In this document: piece after piece, positions 14,601 to 27,814 of the stretch
Numbering within the stretch: position 1 is the stretch's first letter
Layout of the letters: the number at the start of each line of letters is the position of its first letter
Source: Neurospora tetrasperma FGSC 2508
Taxonomy: Eukaryota; Ascomycota; Sordariomycetes; Sordariales; Sordariaceae
Length of the DNA stretch: 64,000 bases
Reading direction: 5' to 3'
Assembly: GCF_000213175.1 (NCBI RefSeq)
Contig: NW_009799179.1
Coordinates: forward strand, 1,189,713-1,253,712
Notes under the pieces: model-generated
The model's database searches: none
Told to the model about the DNA's origin: nothing
Seen by the model: only the letters and a program-made list of their open reading frames with translations
Program-made: the position numbers and the translations under genes

Positions 14601-17343
14601 CAGTGCCCTGATTGGGCGAACAAGACCGACTAAAAGCAGGACGCAGTCAATCAACCATCACCATGCAGATTGCTGTTGCACTCCTTTCTCGGCACTATCG
14701 CTTGTCAGGAATTTTCGACCCCCGACTTTGCCAGACTGCAACCCGACAAAACCGCGGAAGGACACATCACTCGCCTAAACTCAAGGTAGGTAAACAGCGT
14801 CTCTCCGTGGCATCGCACTTCGTCCGGGCCCGCAGCAGCTAGGAGATCTTGGACAACATCGATGGAACAACAATGGTAGTTATAATACATATTTGGTAGC
14901 TAGTCCCTGAGCTGACATCGCTAGCAAACACTAAAAAGAACCACGCCACTGCCATACGCAACGTCGCCATCTCAGCTCCATCAGCTCCCCCTCCAGATGA
15001 ATGCAGCCCAAGATGATGCCAGACCTCAGGGTGCAGCGCGCACTGGGGACCCGAACCAGAGCTGCTCAGCCCTGATACCACGGGGCCGCGGCCCTACGGG
15101 TCCCGTTTTCAATAGCTTCATTGTTCGGATCCGCAAAAGTCGGCGGCGGGGTCCGGCGCAACCGTTTCCTTTCATCAGGTGGCCCGCCCCGGAGCCCACT
15201 TTACCGCCCCCCGGCGCGGGCGCATTCGATCCTTGGCGCTATTGCTCCAAGCCCGATCGCTCATCTCAGCCACACCTACATACCTTTCTTTAGTTCTGCA
15301 TCTCAAACTCAAAAACGCCTGGAACATCTGCCGAGACAAGCAGCTGCCGACTTGTAAAACACTTTTAGCAGCCACAGCCCACGGGCATCGGCCAGCTGGG
15401 TAGTCTGGCTGGACTCGACCACACCTGGGACTGGTCAGGTCAGCGACTACCGGCTCATCGAATTTGCCTCGAGCGATACGTTAGCTTGCCCTCGGATCGC
15501 TACGTTCAACTCTACACATCGCGACAAATTGACCCAGCTTCAAAGGTAAGCACTTCCTTCGGGCGCGGGCAGGTTGCATTACCTTCCAGTTGGTAGCCTG
15601 TCGGGCGTAGACATGGCTACTTTGAACTGGAATGGTCGCCCGTCTCTTTCTCTTCTCTGCCGATCTTGCGTTCTTCTCCTTCTCGTTGTCTGCACTATCC
15701 GTGATGCGATGGGCCTTAAGCGGCGTCTATCGGGCCAAGTCAAGGCCTAGAGAGGACATTAGCCGCCAGTTGGTTACATCAACCAAGTATGACGGGCCTG
15801 CCTTTCACAGACGCGCATTGAGGAGGTCTAGTTGTGAGAAGGGACGGGGCTGTACACTCGAGTACCTTGCGTGGACATCACTTGTTCCCCAATGTACCTT
15901 TTTGTCCTCGCCGCCCATCCGGTGACCAGGAACCATCGAGCAAGACCACTTGTACTGCGATACCGTTAGGTCTGCGCCGTACATTTTGCAGTCCTTCACC
16001 CCTGTCAGCAGCGACCTTTGGGTGCTATCTCCATCACCTCACCTGTCACCCCCTGCTTATCCCCTTGGGCAATGTAGTGTACATGGCACTCCAGTACTCT
16101 TGGCAAATGACCAGGGGCAGCGCCCCCCTGGCTGATGTTGAGCGTTGCCGTCCCGAACGCCTCTTCCATCCCAGAGAAGTGAACGGGGTCCAAATCTGAC
16201 GGTTTACACCACAGTTACACAGCAAGAAACCGCATTTCGTTCACTGTGATCCCGGCCCTGCAACCAGCTCGACCTCGAGCTAGGCCGTCTGGTATCATGG
16301 TGGTATTACACAGTGGAGCTCAAGAAGCTCCCCATGGAGGCCCGCTGAGCCCAATTTGCTTTGCCAAAAGTGCAAGGGGGTTTTGGTAGAACTCCGTAAT
16401 GTGTTCTGTACCTACACACTTCCCGTTTGCGCTGAATCCTGACAACTTCGACCAAGCGGCCGCTCTGTATAAGCCCTGCATAACAGCCAGCTTACTCTTT
16501 CTCCCATCCACGCTGGCCATATGCTTAGTTCTCAGCGGTTCTGTCAATGCGTGATTGCCAATGCTTCCAGCTAGCAAGAGCAAGAGCACGCAATTCTCGT
16601 TTGCTGCGCAGTCAAAACCAGCTCCAGATGACATAGGGATTCGTTGAGGAATCCACGTCAAGGGGGGGTCTAGGAATCATCTTACATGTTGATGCGCCTG
16701 CGAAATCGGACCCACATGGCAAACGACTCTAGACCGACCCAGCAAGGCTTTGTCCCCCCCGATTCACACCCCCATCACCCCCAAACCCCGGCAAGCAACA
16801 CCGGTTTGTTCAGTCCCAAGACTCCGCACACCTATTCCTCGACGGCGGCTAGCCTGATGCACATTCAAGAGGACATGTATCATGCCTATCCACTTTCATA
16901 CCCCCGCATGGTCCTCGAGCCAGTACCACAATACGTGCCGCTCGTTATCCTGATCCTGGGCTACTCTCTAGGAGCGAAGGAGGCTTGCTCATATGAGTTG
17001 CTCGCCTTCCAGTACTAGAAAACCCGTATCCTTGCCCCACGATCTGCCGTCTCAACCTTCTACTTCTTCGTTTCAGACGTTCTCAGTCTGCTGCTTGTAT
17101 TTATTTGAGCTCATGTCCAAGGTACGTTTGATTCCTTTCTCGCCGCACACCTCGCATCTCCCTCCGCCTCCCTTTACATTGCTGCCAGGTCAAGGATCCG
17201 AACATCACCCTATAAGGACCTCCTGCCCTCCCCTCTCCCTCTTTTGGGCAAGCAAGTCAGCACAAGGTGGATATACCTTGCAGGAAGCCCCGCCGTATTC
17301 TGTTCCAGGATTCCTATCAAGACAAATTCTAAGTTTTTCCAAA
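14601..17343 (+). promoter_or_regulatory. probable promoter and long 5' leader of the Myb-like regulator
   Basis: This stretch precedes the regulator starting at 17344 and has no convincing protein gene. It has several donor-like sites (for example GGTAAGCAC near 15546) and pyrimidine-rich runs. A plausible leader intron at 17122-17188 (GTACGT...CCAG, 67 nt) would join ATG-TCC-AAG to 17189-17215 and form an upstream ORF encoding MSKVKDPNITL. The transcription start cannot be placed from sequence alone. Assigning the whole stretch as leader is inference. Confidence 0.35.
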
Positions 17344-19433
17344 ATGAATCTAGTTGGACAGAAAGACCAGTCCTCTCCATTCACCAACAGTCTAGAAGAC
17401 GACCGTCTAGGTCCAGCTTCCAAGGACCACTACATTGCCACCTCCAGTATCTGCACGCCTTTCGAGCACTTGCAGTTTCACCTCGACATGACCAACGCCC
17501 AGTATCTGATGCCGAGCACACATCAACAACCGAAGCGACTGCGTGTCCACGGCCTAACTCTCCCCGATACGGCCGCTTGTGTGAGCGGCCCACATACTGC
17601 TGCCTATTCCCCCCCTGAGTTGGCCCCATTCACTGTACGTTCGAACGTTCCATTTTCACTGCTACATTCACTCACCGGTCGGGCAGGTTTCGGGCATTTC
17701 TTCATTCAACTATCCAGCCACCGTCGACACAACCCTTCTAACACCAATCTCTGGCTCTGAGAGCCCCCCTTTAGACCAAATGTCGTCCCCAAAGATGGAG
17801 CATTACCACTCCTCTCAATCTGCAATGCCTCTCAATGAGGTACCGACGCCTCCAAACACAGGAAGATTGTATTACAGTCCCTACAACAGTCAGGGTTCTC
17901 CTTCAATGTCCGGTCTTCCAGCAGTAACAGAAGCCCATCAATACGATCAGTCATCGGCATACATGGCCCCCAACGCCCACCATGCGACGTCTCCAAAAGC
18001 CGAATTCCCACCGGGGCCTGCAGACCTTTACTTTGGTTCCTATAGCGTTTCTACCTCTCACGATGGTGAGGTATCGCATCACCCTTTTCCGGAATATCAT
18101 CATTTCCCCAGCGTCGACGTAGATGCCTCGTCTGAATATTTGTATAGAACGCAACAACCTCACCTGACCGTCCATGGATCTCCAATGCACCATCGGATGG
18201 CCTCCAACGGTCAAGCGCCTCTCCTCACCCATCCCAATCCTACCCAGTACAGACCACCGTCAACCCCAAAGATTGTTGGTTTTGAGGAATTGCGCGGCGA
18301 TCCCGCCCTGTTCTTACCACTATATCCTGCCCACACACCAACCATTGCTCCATCAAAGCGAAAGCGACAGGAGAAGAGCAAGAGCTCCAAACCTGGTAAA
18401 ACATCATCTATATCAAAGGAGTCGCCACATCCAGGGTACATAGATGGACCTGCTGCTAATCAAGATGAGAAGGGTGTTGAGGAAGAGCTTACCCTCCATG
18501 ATGACGCACCGGACGACGATAAGTTCTTGTTCCAGCTCAGAAAGGAGCATATTTCTGAGAAGGGGAAGGGGATGTGGGAAGAAATGAAGGCCAAGTACTC
18601 AGAGAAGCATCAGGGTAACTGGGAAAAGGCGGCACTGCAAATGAAGGTATCGCGCGCAGTAGCCAAGTTTGGTGTATGGCCCGAACAAGAGGTAAGCTCT
18701 GAACGACTTGTAAGGAATCTGGGAAAGGAGCAATGTTGACTGACAACCCTCTCAGATCCAACGTTTGAAAGAAGCATTCTTTCAAGACGAAGAGAAGAGA
18801 TACCAACGCCTCATAGCCCACATGAAGGAGAAGGGCGGATGCAAGGTCTGGGACTGGAAGCCTCAACATATTTCGGCCATGCTTATCAAGTTGGGCCTTG
18901 AGGATGCCAAAGTAGAAGAAAAGACAGGAATCCGGCGGCGCAAGAAGTTGGAAAAGCGGAAGCATACAAGCCCGGCATTGCATGGCGGGACTGCTTACTC
19001 TACGCCACATTTTCAGCATCAAAACATGGTAGCTGGCTGGTCCGAAGGATCGGTTGGTCTTGGTCTCCGCCATGTCTTTCCCGACAATCATTCCCAGCAG
19101 CAACCCCTGATGAACACGATATCGACCAGTCAACAGCCCTCTCATGGGCAATCTTTCTACGAGTTGACGAGCGACGAAAAGTTTCCCCAACTGACTTCCG
19201 AACAGCTCTACGAAACTATTGACCAGATGTACAACGTTGCTGAAGACGAGATGTCGAGTCCCGCTTTCACAGACGTAGCAGATAGCGATGAGAGAGCGGG
19301 CAATGCTGCTACTAGCAGCGCTCACACTTCACGGCCGCCGACGAGAGATGCGCTGAACGTTTACCGAAAACCCTCTACCGCGAAGTTGGCACAACAGGCG
19401 TGCGAGCAGCTGCTGCAAGGACGGCAACAATAG
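17344..19433 (+). CDS. Myb/SANT-like nuclear regulator, conserved filamentous-fungal type
   Basis: Exons 17344-17634, 17687-18691 and 18756-19433 give 657 residues. Introns are 52 and 64 nt, the second with CTGAC at 18740-18744, and both are phase 0. The start has A at -3 (AAAATGAA). Beginning at the internal ATG 17780 would discard 128 in-frame codons that splice cleanly. Residues 1-300 are Ser/Pro/His/Tyr-rich and look disordered. A basic nuclear-localisation-like patch (PSKRKRQEKSKSSK) lies near residue 318. Residues about 370-500 are charged and helical with regularly spaced Trp (GMWEEMKAKY, GNWEKAAL, VWDWKPQHI), like tandem Myb/SANT helices, and end in RRRKKLEKRK. The second intron splits this domain. 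A role as a transcriptional regulator is inferred from layout; target genes and family name are not known to me. Confidence 0.8.
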
Positions 19434-22400
19434 TAATTACAGCAATTGCAGCAATCGGGTGTCTTGGTCGAATCTTCGAGAAGGGAATGGCATGCTTCCA
19501 CCGCGGCACAGCGACGGGTGACACATTGATCACCGTGGCTATTGGCCATCTCCCCCGCCACCCCTACATGGTTTTCTTTCATTTCTGACGATCCGAATTT
19601 TCCCTTGTTCCTCCCTAAAAATATCCTTTAGTTTTCATCCTTACGCATGCTCTTCAAACATCCATCACACGTGGCGTTGGGGGCTTTCTTCGGTTTTCAA
19701 CAGAGGGTGCCCGGTCTTGATTTTGGTTTCATCTAATTGGGTGGCTTTCTCTTACTCTCCTTTCTGTTACACATTCCGGCATGTTGAGGTCACCCAGCGA
19801 GATGCGAGCTCTGTTGGGTTGCAGAGCACGAAGCAAGAAGAAACAAGTGAACAATTGCGAAGGGCCCGAGCCGAGCTCAAGGGATGAAGGGCAGTGATGA
19901 GAGTAGCCCGCGTTTGCCAGCGAAATGGGCGCTACAGTTTGAAGTCGATAGCGTACAAACAATATGACGAAGATGTGGTTATTGCTCATGTCTACCATCG
20001 GAGATGTTCACGCAAAAACTATCCTGTAATTGAATCTGGTTTTCTCTCTATTTCGTTTCTTCTCCTTTTTATTCCATCCATTTTTTTTTCTTTGCTATCC
20101 CTGATTCCTATGTTCTTTTGTTTCGATGAGTGCTTACATTCTATTACTCACATTGACTGAGCACACCTGAGCCTGCTCACCGGACTTTGTTCTTGATTAC
20201 CTCTAGTCTTGGCGGATGATGGGCACTCCTCTACCCTGTCACCTTGTCACTCTGTCAGGTCTGCTCCTCAACTGGATTTTCATAGAGGATCTTCTCTTCC
20301 AAAGGGCTATCCCTATTACTGAACCTGCAGAGAGCAGGATCCATCGTGCAAGATGCATGGGATGCAAGTCTTCATGCTCGCTCAAAGCCATTCGGAATAG
20401 CTTCTGACAGATTTTCCTCGAAAGGCAGTTTACAGCTTAGTACGCCTCTGGCGACAGACTTTCGGTCCCCCTTATACATTACTAATTCACAGGAAAATTA
20501 CACACCACTGAGCTCGTGCAGTAACCAAGCACATACGCGAGTCGGAACCGCGCCATCGATCCATCGTCTAGGGGATACTACTTTGCTGCCTAAGGATTGT
20601 GGGGTTGCCTTTTTGAGCAAATTATTATGGCATACGATCGCCTGAACGAGAGTGCTAACATTGTGGTGGAAGCCGGCAGTTCGATTTCCGCTAGCAAGCT
20701 TTGTTTTGAGGGAGGCGAGTAGGTGAGATTATGATGCAAAACAACCAAGGTCTACATCCGTGGTTGCGAGAAGGGCACATACTTGGTCGAAGGCATCCTA
20801 TTCTAGCCCGGCCGTCGGATAGAGCTGCCTGGTTGCCTGAACGCTTGTCACTTCTTTACCAAAGTTAGATAATACGTGCGACGGGAAGCTCACAGAACGT
20901 CTCGGATTGCAGGTAATCTCACGCCTGCGATCGGAAGTTTCTGGATCCGACCGCGAAAGTTTTAAAATCCAAATGATTGTGTCTCTTTAATGTTGTTGCT
21001 CAGGGTTACACAACCGGACGCGGGATATTCCATACGTACCTAGATTAGTGCCCCGCCTAGGCCGCCTTGTTTACTAGTGAGAAATGGGTCATCCCCGGGG
21101 CTAACTCCACGAGCGGATTTCTCCGGGGCCCTTCTCAACGGACATGGCGCGGGGTTTTCCGTTAGCGGGCTTACAAGTGCAGGGCCTGCTGGAAACGGGA
21201 CGGAGCTCGGGGTTCGGGGTCGACACCGATCTTCTTCATCACATCACGGTACCATTCCATGCCCATGCCCAACGATGCCTCCGAAAACTGCAATAATGGA
21301 CCCTGATGAAAGCTTCCAGGACACTACAGAGGGCGTAAATGATGGCTCATGCCACGTATGCACCCCATAAGACCTTGGCAAACTCAGATGGGCTAGCTAT
21401 GATCTAGTCTCCCCCCTCCTCAGCGAAGCAGCAAGGGACACCAAGACAAAAATAGACTACAAGACGGAAGGAAAAAAAAATACACAGGTACGGAAAGTGG
21501 AAGTTCAGCATATGTTTGCACCCTACAAACTACCTCGGCGAAAAGTGGCAGTAAAGTGTAAAAACTACCGTTGATGTGAACTATCTGACGGCAATCACCA
21601 TCCCTCGATCTAGGGAGCCAGAAGTAGGCAGATAGGTCCGATAGGTAGCAGTGAATAGGGAGGGCGAGATTAGGTGAAGGCATTGTGCTGCATCTAGATC
21701 TGCAGCCCCCGAGCGGCTCGCAAGCAAACAAACAACGTGGCTGGCCTGAAAACGATGCTCGATTTGATGGCGATTAGAAAATGTTTGCTGGGGAAAAGGC
21801 AAGACTGGATATGCCACGTGTTTAACGGCTTTTTTTTCCCAATATATAACACATTCTTCGTAGACTTCCAGCTGGTCAAAAACTGTTTTGGGGTTTGCGG
21901 AGATATCAAGTCCCTCAATGCTTAAGATACAGTGCAGCCAGAGAGAGAAAAGTCTCGAATAGAACATATCAGCTGTGAGACCTCGGTAGCGCGATGTACA
22001 GTTCCCCGCCAGAACCCTCATGTCGTTTATTAAGAATCGTCGTACCCCTTACGCATAGTACCTCTAGTTTATTTCGTTTCTGTTATGCAGCTGCGTCGGT
22101 GTTTCAGATCCGTTCTCCATCAACCAAGTTCAACCGTTGATCTTTTCAGACGAACCCCCAAGGTTCAACACAAACCCGAGGCTTCAACGCCAACCAATCA
22201 CAACCCGCCAATCCGTCTCCCATTTCCTAAACGGGAACAATCGCCAAAATCTCGACCACTGCATAAGGTACCTCTAGACGTATTCAGGGCAACACACCAC
22301 CACATCGTCTCAATACCTAACAACGAATACGACTCGTTCGGCAAGCGGGAAGTCATCAGTGAATGATGACAACATCGTCTTGTCAAAATCCACTACCATA

Positions 22401-22886
22401 CTTCCACTGCTGCCAGGCAGTTGACAGCGTCGAGCTCTGATGCACGCACCTCGGGCTGCACTACATTGCACTGCACTGCACGCACTGCGGCGTACATCAG
22501 TAGAGGTCGCCGGGATACCTAGATAGTAGGTACAGCCTGAGAGAGGGACAGGCCTCCAATCCGAGCAGCTAGTCTAGGCAATTCAACGTTACACGAACCT
22601 TGAACCTAGCGTGCCGTAGTTTACCATTGTGTAACGCAAGATATGCGCTAGAGATTCAATTGATGGGGCCGTCGATGTTAGGTCCAATGGATGTGGTGAA
22701 ATACCGGCGGATGCCTAGGTACCTACCTCTAGCGATGCAGACTGCAGTGGACTTGAACTTTAAGGGTCCCGCGGTACGATGATGGGTGGTACCTGTAGCC
22801 TGGAGATAGGTACCTTGGATTGCTTGGATTGTGCACAGCGGATTAAGCGCAACTCTGAAGATCAATGGTCTGGGAGGTAAATATCG

Positions 22887-22922
<36 letters not shown>

Positions 22923-24968
22923 ATTTTGGGTATTAAAAGAAAAAGATATTGAAATACGAAATGAAACAAAATAACAGGAGATGACACCAAGATCAACCCA
23001 AGTGGACGCCGGCCTGTGGACCATGAGATGTTAGTACTTGGCTAGAGGTACATCCACGCCAGTCAACCTTCTTCTAATTTCCCTTTCCTGCTTCCAGAAA
23101 TGTTTGGTCCTGGAACTCTCTTCCGGTTGTTTATTCCAGTAAATCTAGGTAGCTTCCGATCCTTCTTGGCGTAACGGGGTATCGTAATGAGTGGTTCCCA
23201 AGAGGAAAGAAGCGACACCTGAAAATGATGATTTTTTTTTGGCAAGTCTAACCACAGCGGGTCAAGAACACTTTTCATGCTTCGTTGCCCTGGATTACTT
23301 ACTTTGCTTTTTCCATGGAGGATCAAAATATGGCAATTTCCATTGCGAAGACTTCCATGCTATGGCTTTGAACCAACAATGAGTATTTTCCACGTTCTAG
23401 AGTTGATGTCCGTCTGATCTGATCAAGACAGCTGAGGTTATTGACACAAATCCGTCCGGAATGCGGGATCGAATCTGCATCTGCCATCGCAGTCGGTCGT
23501 CGTAGGGTTAGCCCGTTATCCCCCTCCTCGGTTCCTTCTAACCATCTGTCAAAGATGGAGTCCCCCACGATTCTGCGGCCGTCTGTGTGACATTCCCATT
23601 CCCCGGTTGGGCACGCCTAGCGCCTACTAGGGGCCTAGGCATGCTGTGGATGTGAGATCTGCCCCGACCTTCTGGGCTGTGTCTGTGTCTCGATCGACAA
23701 CTTCCATTTCTCGGCTCTTGGCTTGTCTTTCATGTACTTACTCCACGGGCCTGTCAAGGTCGGGGGGTTGTTTTGATGGTCGAATAGGGGGGGGGGGGGA
23801 TTCTGAACTCCATGCCTAGCTTATGCGCAGCGATTCAGCAGGACGAACCACAGGATGGGTGGAGTTACGTACTGACGAGTCGTCGATGATGACTGCGACA
23901 GCACTGGATAAGGAATCAGTCGTCTCGACATCCTCGGTGAGGGTTATTGAGTGACGTCCCGTCTCGTACTGTAGTGCCAGGCAGTGAAATATCGAACCGT
24001 GACCTCAATGTTGTCAACAACCCCAAACGACTGGTCTTGAATAATGAAAACACGATTCTTGGAACCCGGGGCTCACCAATACCACCTACTCCATGATGAG
24101 ATGGCGGTGGCTTTTAGTGCTTCATGCCCTTCTGTATTCTTTTGCGTCCTGTGACTGGCTTACCAATAGGTACCTACATATGAGATGTCACTGAACCTAT
24201 AATGCAGTGGTTAGGTAGGAACACGGATTCACTTGGACCCTGATATGTGTTGCTACATCTGGGGGAGGGGATGCTGCATCTCAGAGATCTGGTTGATATT
24301 GACCGTGCTTTTGACCATATCGGTAGGGTTACGTTCGGGTTTTGGGCCCCAAAGTTGCTGGGGCCATAGTGGCGAGTGAAGGTATGGAATAGAAAACTGG
24401 CAAAGAACCTCGCAGGATGTTGAGGTTGAGTGTATCTCAGAAGACCTTGCTGTCGTTTCTTGAGTGTGATTTGGTGTTTTTCCTTCCAGTGTCTTTGCGA
24501 TCAAAAAATGAAAGTCACTATCAAGGGATGATAGATCCCACGGGGTTCTAGAGCCATCGCGGCGAGCCGTACGGGACGACCTGGTCCATGGGGCCGATCG
24601 TGACGGTACGAAAGTAAGTGAGAAAAAGCGTGTTAGTCCTCTACGTGCCTAACAGCAGGACACCCACACACAGTTTCATATTCGTATACCGGTATAGCCA
24701 TCCACACCAACCTGGTACCTCTATGTTGACCGCAGCAGGGTGGATGGGTGGGTATAAGGTCCCTCTCGGCCTCGGCTCGTATATCCAGTAATGTTCCATG
24801 CGTGTAGTTGCGCAAAAGGGTGGTATCTTTCTTCCCATAGGCGGAGTCCAAGGACCTTGCAGCTACCCTTGAGCTAGACATACAACTTTCCAAAGAACTG
24901 CCTGGTGCCACGTTGCCACATGGATTGAAGGAAGGGGGGGGGGGGGGGGGGGGGGGGGGGAAAAACCC
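19434..24968. other. 3' flank of the Myb-like gene and gene-free DNA up to the gap
   Basis: No protein gene is supported. The first 700 bases contain T-rich stretches compatible with a 3' UTR. Homopolymers occur at 22887-22920 (A34) and 23787-23799 (G13). A TATATAA motif near 21841 has no credible gene behind it. Palindromic TAGGTACCTA-type motifs occur near 22714 and 24165. The last bases before the gap are a run of 27 Gs. Confidence 0.55.
22887..22920. repeat. A34 homopolymer
   Basis: Thirty-four consecutive A residues, with no element body or target duplication recognised next to it. The exact length is likely to be unreliable or polymorphic. Confidence 0.9.
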
Positions 24969-25920
24969 NNNNNNNNNNNNNNNNNNNNNNNNNNNNNNNN
25001 NNNNNNNNNNNNNNNNNNNNNNNNNNNNNNNNNNNNNNNNNNNNNNNNNNNNNNNNNNNNNNNNNNNNNNNNNNNNNNNNNNNNNNNNNNNNNNNNNNNN
25101 NNNNNNNNNNNNNNNNNNNNNNNNNNNNNNNNNNNNNNNNNNNNNNNNNNNNNNNNNNNNNNNNNNNNNNNNNNNNNNNNNNNNNNNNNNNNNNNNNNNN
25201 NNNNNNNNNNNNNNNNNNNNNNNNNNNNNNNNNNNNNNNNNNNNNNNNNNNNNNNNNNNNNNNNNNNNNNNNNNNNNNNNNNNNNNNNNNNNNNNNNNNN
25301 NNNNNNNNNNNNNNNNNNNNNNNNNNNNNNNNNNNNNNNNNNNNNNNNNNNNNNNNNNNNNNNNNNNNNNNNNNNNNNNNNNNNNNNNNNNNNNNNNNNN
25401 NNNNNNNNNNNNNNNNNNNNNNNNNNNNNNNNNNNNNNNNNNNNNNNNNNNNNNNNNNNNNNNNNNNNNNNNNNNNNNNNNNNNNNNNNNNNNNNNNNNN
25501 NNNNNNNNNNNNNNNNNNNNNNNNNNNNNNNNNNNNNNNNNNNNNNNNNNNNNNNNNNNNNNNNNNNNNNNNNNNNNNNNNNNNNNNNNNNNNNNNNNNN
25601 NNNNNNNNNNNNNNNNNNNNNNNNNNNNNNNNNNNNNNNNNNNNNNNNNNNNNNNNNNNNNNNNNNNNNNNNNNNNNNNNNNNNNNNNNNNNNNNNNNNN
25701 NNNNNNNNNNNNNNNNNNNNNNNNNNNNNNNNNNNNNNNNNNNNNNNNNNNNNNNNNNNNNNNNNNNNNNNNNNNNNNNNNNNNNNNNNNNNNNNNNNNN
25801 NNNNNNNNNNNNNNNNNNNNNNNNNNNNNNNNNNNNNNNNNNNNNNNNNNNNNNNNNNNNNNNNNNNACCCCCCCGGGGGGGGGGGGGCCCCAAAAAAAA
25901 AAAGGAAAGGGGGGGGGGGG
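24934..25920. other. assembly gap with low-quality homopolymer edges
   Basis: Ns fill 24969-25867 (899 positions). The left edge is G27 followed by AAAAACCC. The right edge is a chain of C, G, A and G runs up to about 25933. Such stuttered homopolymers on both sides are typical of failing read ends, so the flanks should not be trusted as genome sequence. The frames that cross the gap are artefacts. Confidence 0.97.
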
Positions 25921-25933
25921 GGCCCCCCCGGGG

Positions 25934-27814
25934 AAGCTCGTTCGTTGAATGCCGATATCCGTCCTAATGGATATGTAGAAGGAGCAGCTCTCCTCTGCCC
26001 TTTGATTTCATTGAGCCACTGAAACGCCGATGGAGGGCTGTAGCTACCTCTAGGTAGCTACCGTTCGTCAAGCTGGCCCAGGGAAACGACGTCCACAAGT
26101 CCATTGGTTCTATGCACTCTATGGCAAGGGAAGTACATGGAGATACTTCGTTTGGACCCATGGATGTAAAGAGCAGCAAGTTCCTTCAGGCACTGCACCA
26201 ATGGCATCGACTCGATGGGTTTTAGGCTGCTCATTCGACAGAACCTACTGCGTCGGTACTGTAAGTAGAGCGTAGTACAGGCCATTGCGGACATGTGTTG
26301 CCCATTCTCACCTCTCGGTACCTTTTTAGAGGTAGATAGACGGTAATGAAGACTCAAGGATCTGTGCCGGTACATGTTGACCTCTGGCCTCTCCTGCAAA
26401 CCACAGGTTGTGGTGGTCAGCGGCGTATTATTGAATTCTAATGGTTCTGTAACATTATAGTCTGGCCAAACCTATACTGACCTGTCGGACTTTAGCGGAA
26501 GGAATGATCGGTCTTTGTGACCGCACTCAACATGTGGCATACTGCTTGTCAATGGTTAGACCAAGGTTGCAATCGTGGGGGAAGGATCCAATGCTCGTAC
26601 TTGCCATTAAGTTTCGTCATATAATGGGCGCAAAGCCCCAATTTCTGAGCGTGTGTGACCCCAGACTTGTTAAAAGGACAGCTCGGCCCAGAAGGGCCTG
26701 CAGTGAGCATCAGTAGATGTACCAGGTACCTTATATGAGCCGCGCGGCTGGTGTATAACGGCGGATATCAGAATGTCAAGATGTAACTGGGCTTCGACAA
26801 AGGCTGATATTACATTGCACCGAGAGTGGCATCGACGATGGACCTTACAAACACATGATATCAATCGACATACGAGTCAAAATCACGCCAAGTCATTACC
26901 GATAAGCCAGCTCAATGACAGGTGACGCTCGCCGGGTTAGCTGTGCCACACAGCGGCTGGGACACATCGTAAACCGGGCCGGCCAGCTCATACGATCAGT
27001 GAATTGGATGGCTGGATGGAAACGGGGATGGGATGGGTGGTTCGATGATGATTATTATCCGCATTGCGCGTGGTGGGCGACGGAGGCAGCAACAAGGGCG
27101 GGTGTACCGTACTCGGGGATTTCTTTGGTTCAAGAAGTGAGGATCGAAAACAGGAGATATGGTCCGTGTGTGTAATTATGATCATTCAGTTCAGTCCTTC
27201 GTAGTCGGTCGGTCAGCCATGGGCATTCGTGGAGTCCATAAGTAGTACTAGAACTACTATTTGATGTGACGAATGTGAAAAAGTGTGAGTGTTGAGACAG
27301 CATTGGTCGGCAGGACAGAATGAAGACGTCGGGGTGGTGGAGGCCGATTTTGACGGCCGCGCCGGACCGGAGTTGGTGGAATAAGCAAGTGCTGATAGGT
27401 GGGCCCTGAATACAATGTCATCCTTGACACCTGCCACGGGCCGCCTTATGAGTGTAATGTAACGTCGATACATGGACGCAAACGCATCAGCCACAGTTAC
27501 ACCGTGACACCTTGATTACACCTTGCAGCATTGATTAAGTGGCATCTTTCACCTTACAAATGATACCCGGCATAGTTTCACTACCAAACCACCACGGTCA
27601 TATCACGCTCACCGAGCCCCATCACCCATCGCTTCCACACGGGGCACTGTATTGAATACCTATCGATGCAGTCTTCAGTCGCGTTCCTCAGCCACCCGCC
27701 TAGGTGATCTGCTGGGTCTGGCAGCCATCACCGTCCGCAAGTGAAGGGGTCCGTCCAACTCTGACAGCTTGTCAAGTTTACAGCCACACTTCCGGACTCC
27801 GGCCGCATAGTAAC
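25934..27814. other. upstream region of the EDEM-type mannosidase gene
   Basis: No protein gene is supported between the gap and 27815. It contains a perfect 10-bp inverted repeat with a 2-base loop at 26040-26061. The bases before the mannosidase start are presumably its promoter and leader; I see no clear TATA box. Confidence 0.5.
26040..26061. repeat. perfect 10-bp inverted repeat (hairpin)
   Basis: GTAGCTACCT and its exact reverse complement AGGTAGCTAC are separated by two bases. The arms contain the TACCT/AGGTA word that recurs in other intergenic parts of the window. No T-run or gene end adjoins it, so a terminator is unlikely. Confidence 0.8.

Noticed and set aside
20640-20700. tRNA-like AGTTCGATTTCC box-B motif
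   Set aside because: No acceptor stem, D arm or anticodon arm can be formed around it.
22540-22610. CTGAGA and GAACC words suggestive of a TPP riboswitch
   Set aside because: The conserved second half and the stem pairings are missing, and no thiamine gene follows.
22887-22920. A34 run as the tail of a LINE or SINE insertion
   Set aside because: No element body before it and no matching flanking duplication after it.
23440-23490. Minus-strand GATTCGATCCC box-B-like motif
   Set aside because: The flanking bases do not pair as a T arm, and no acceptor stem is present.
24863-26022. Long frames spanning the N run on both strands
   Set aside because: They are open only because Ns contain no stop codons.
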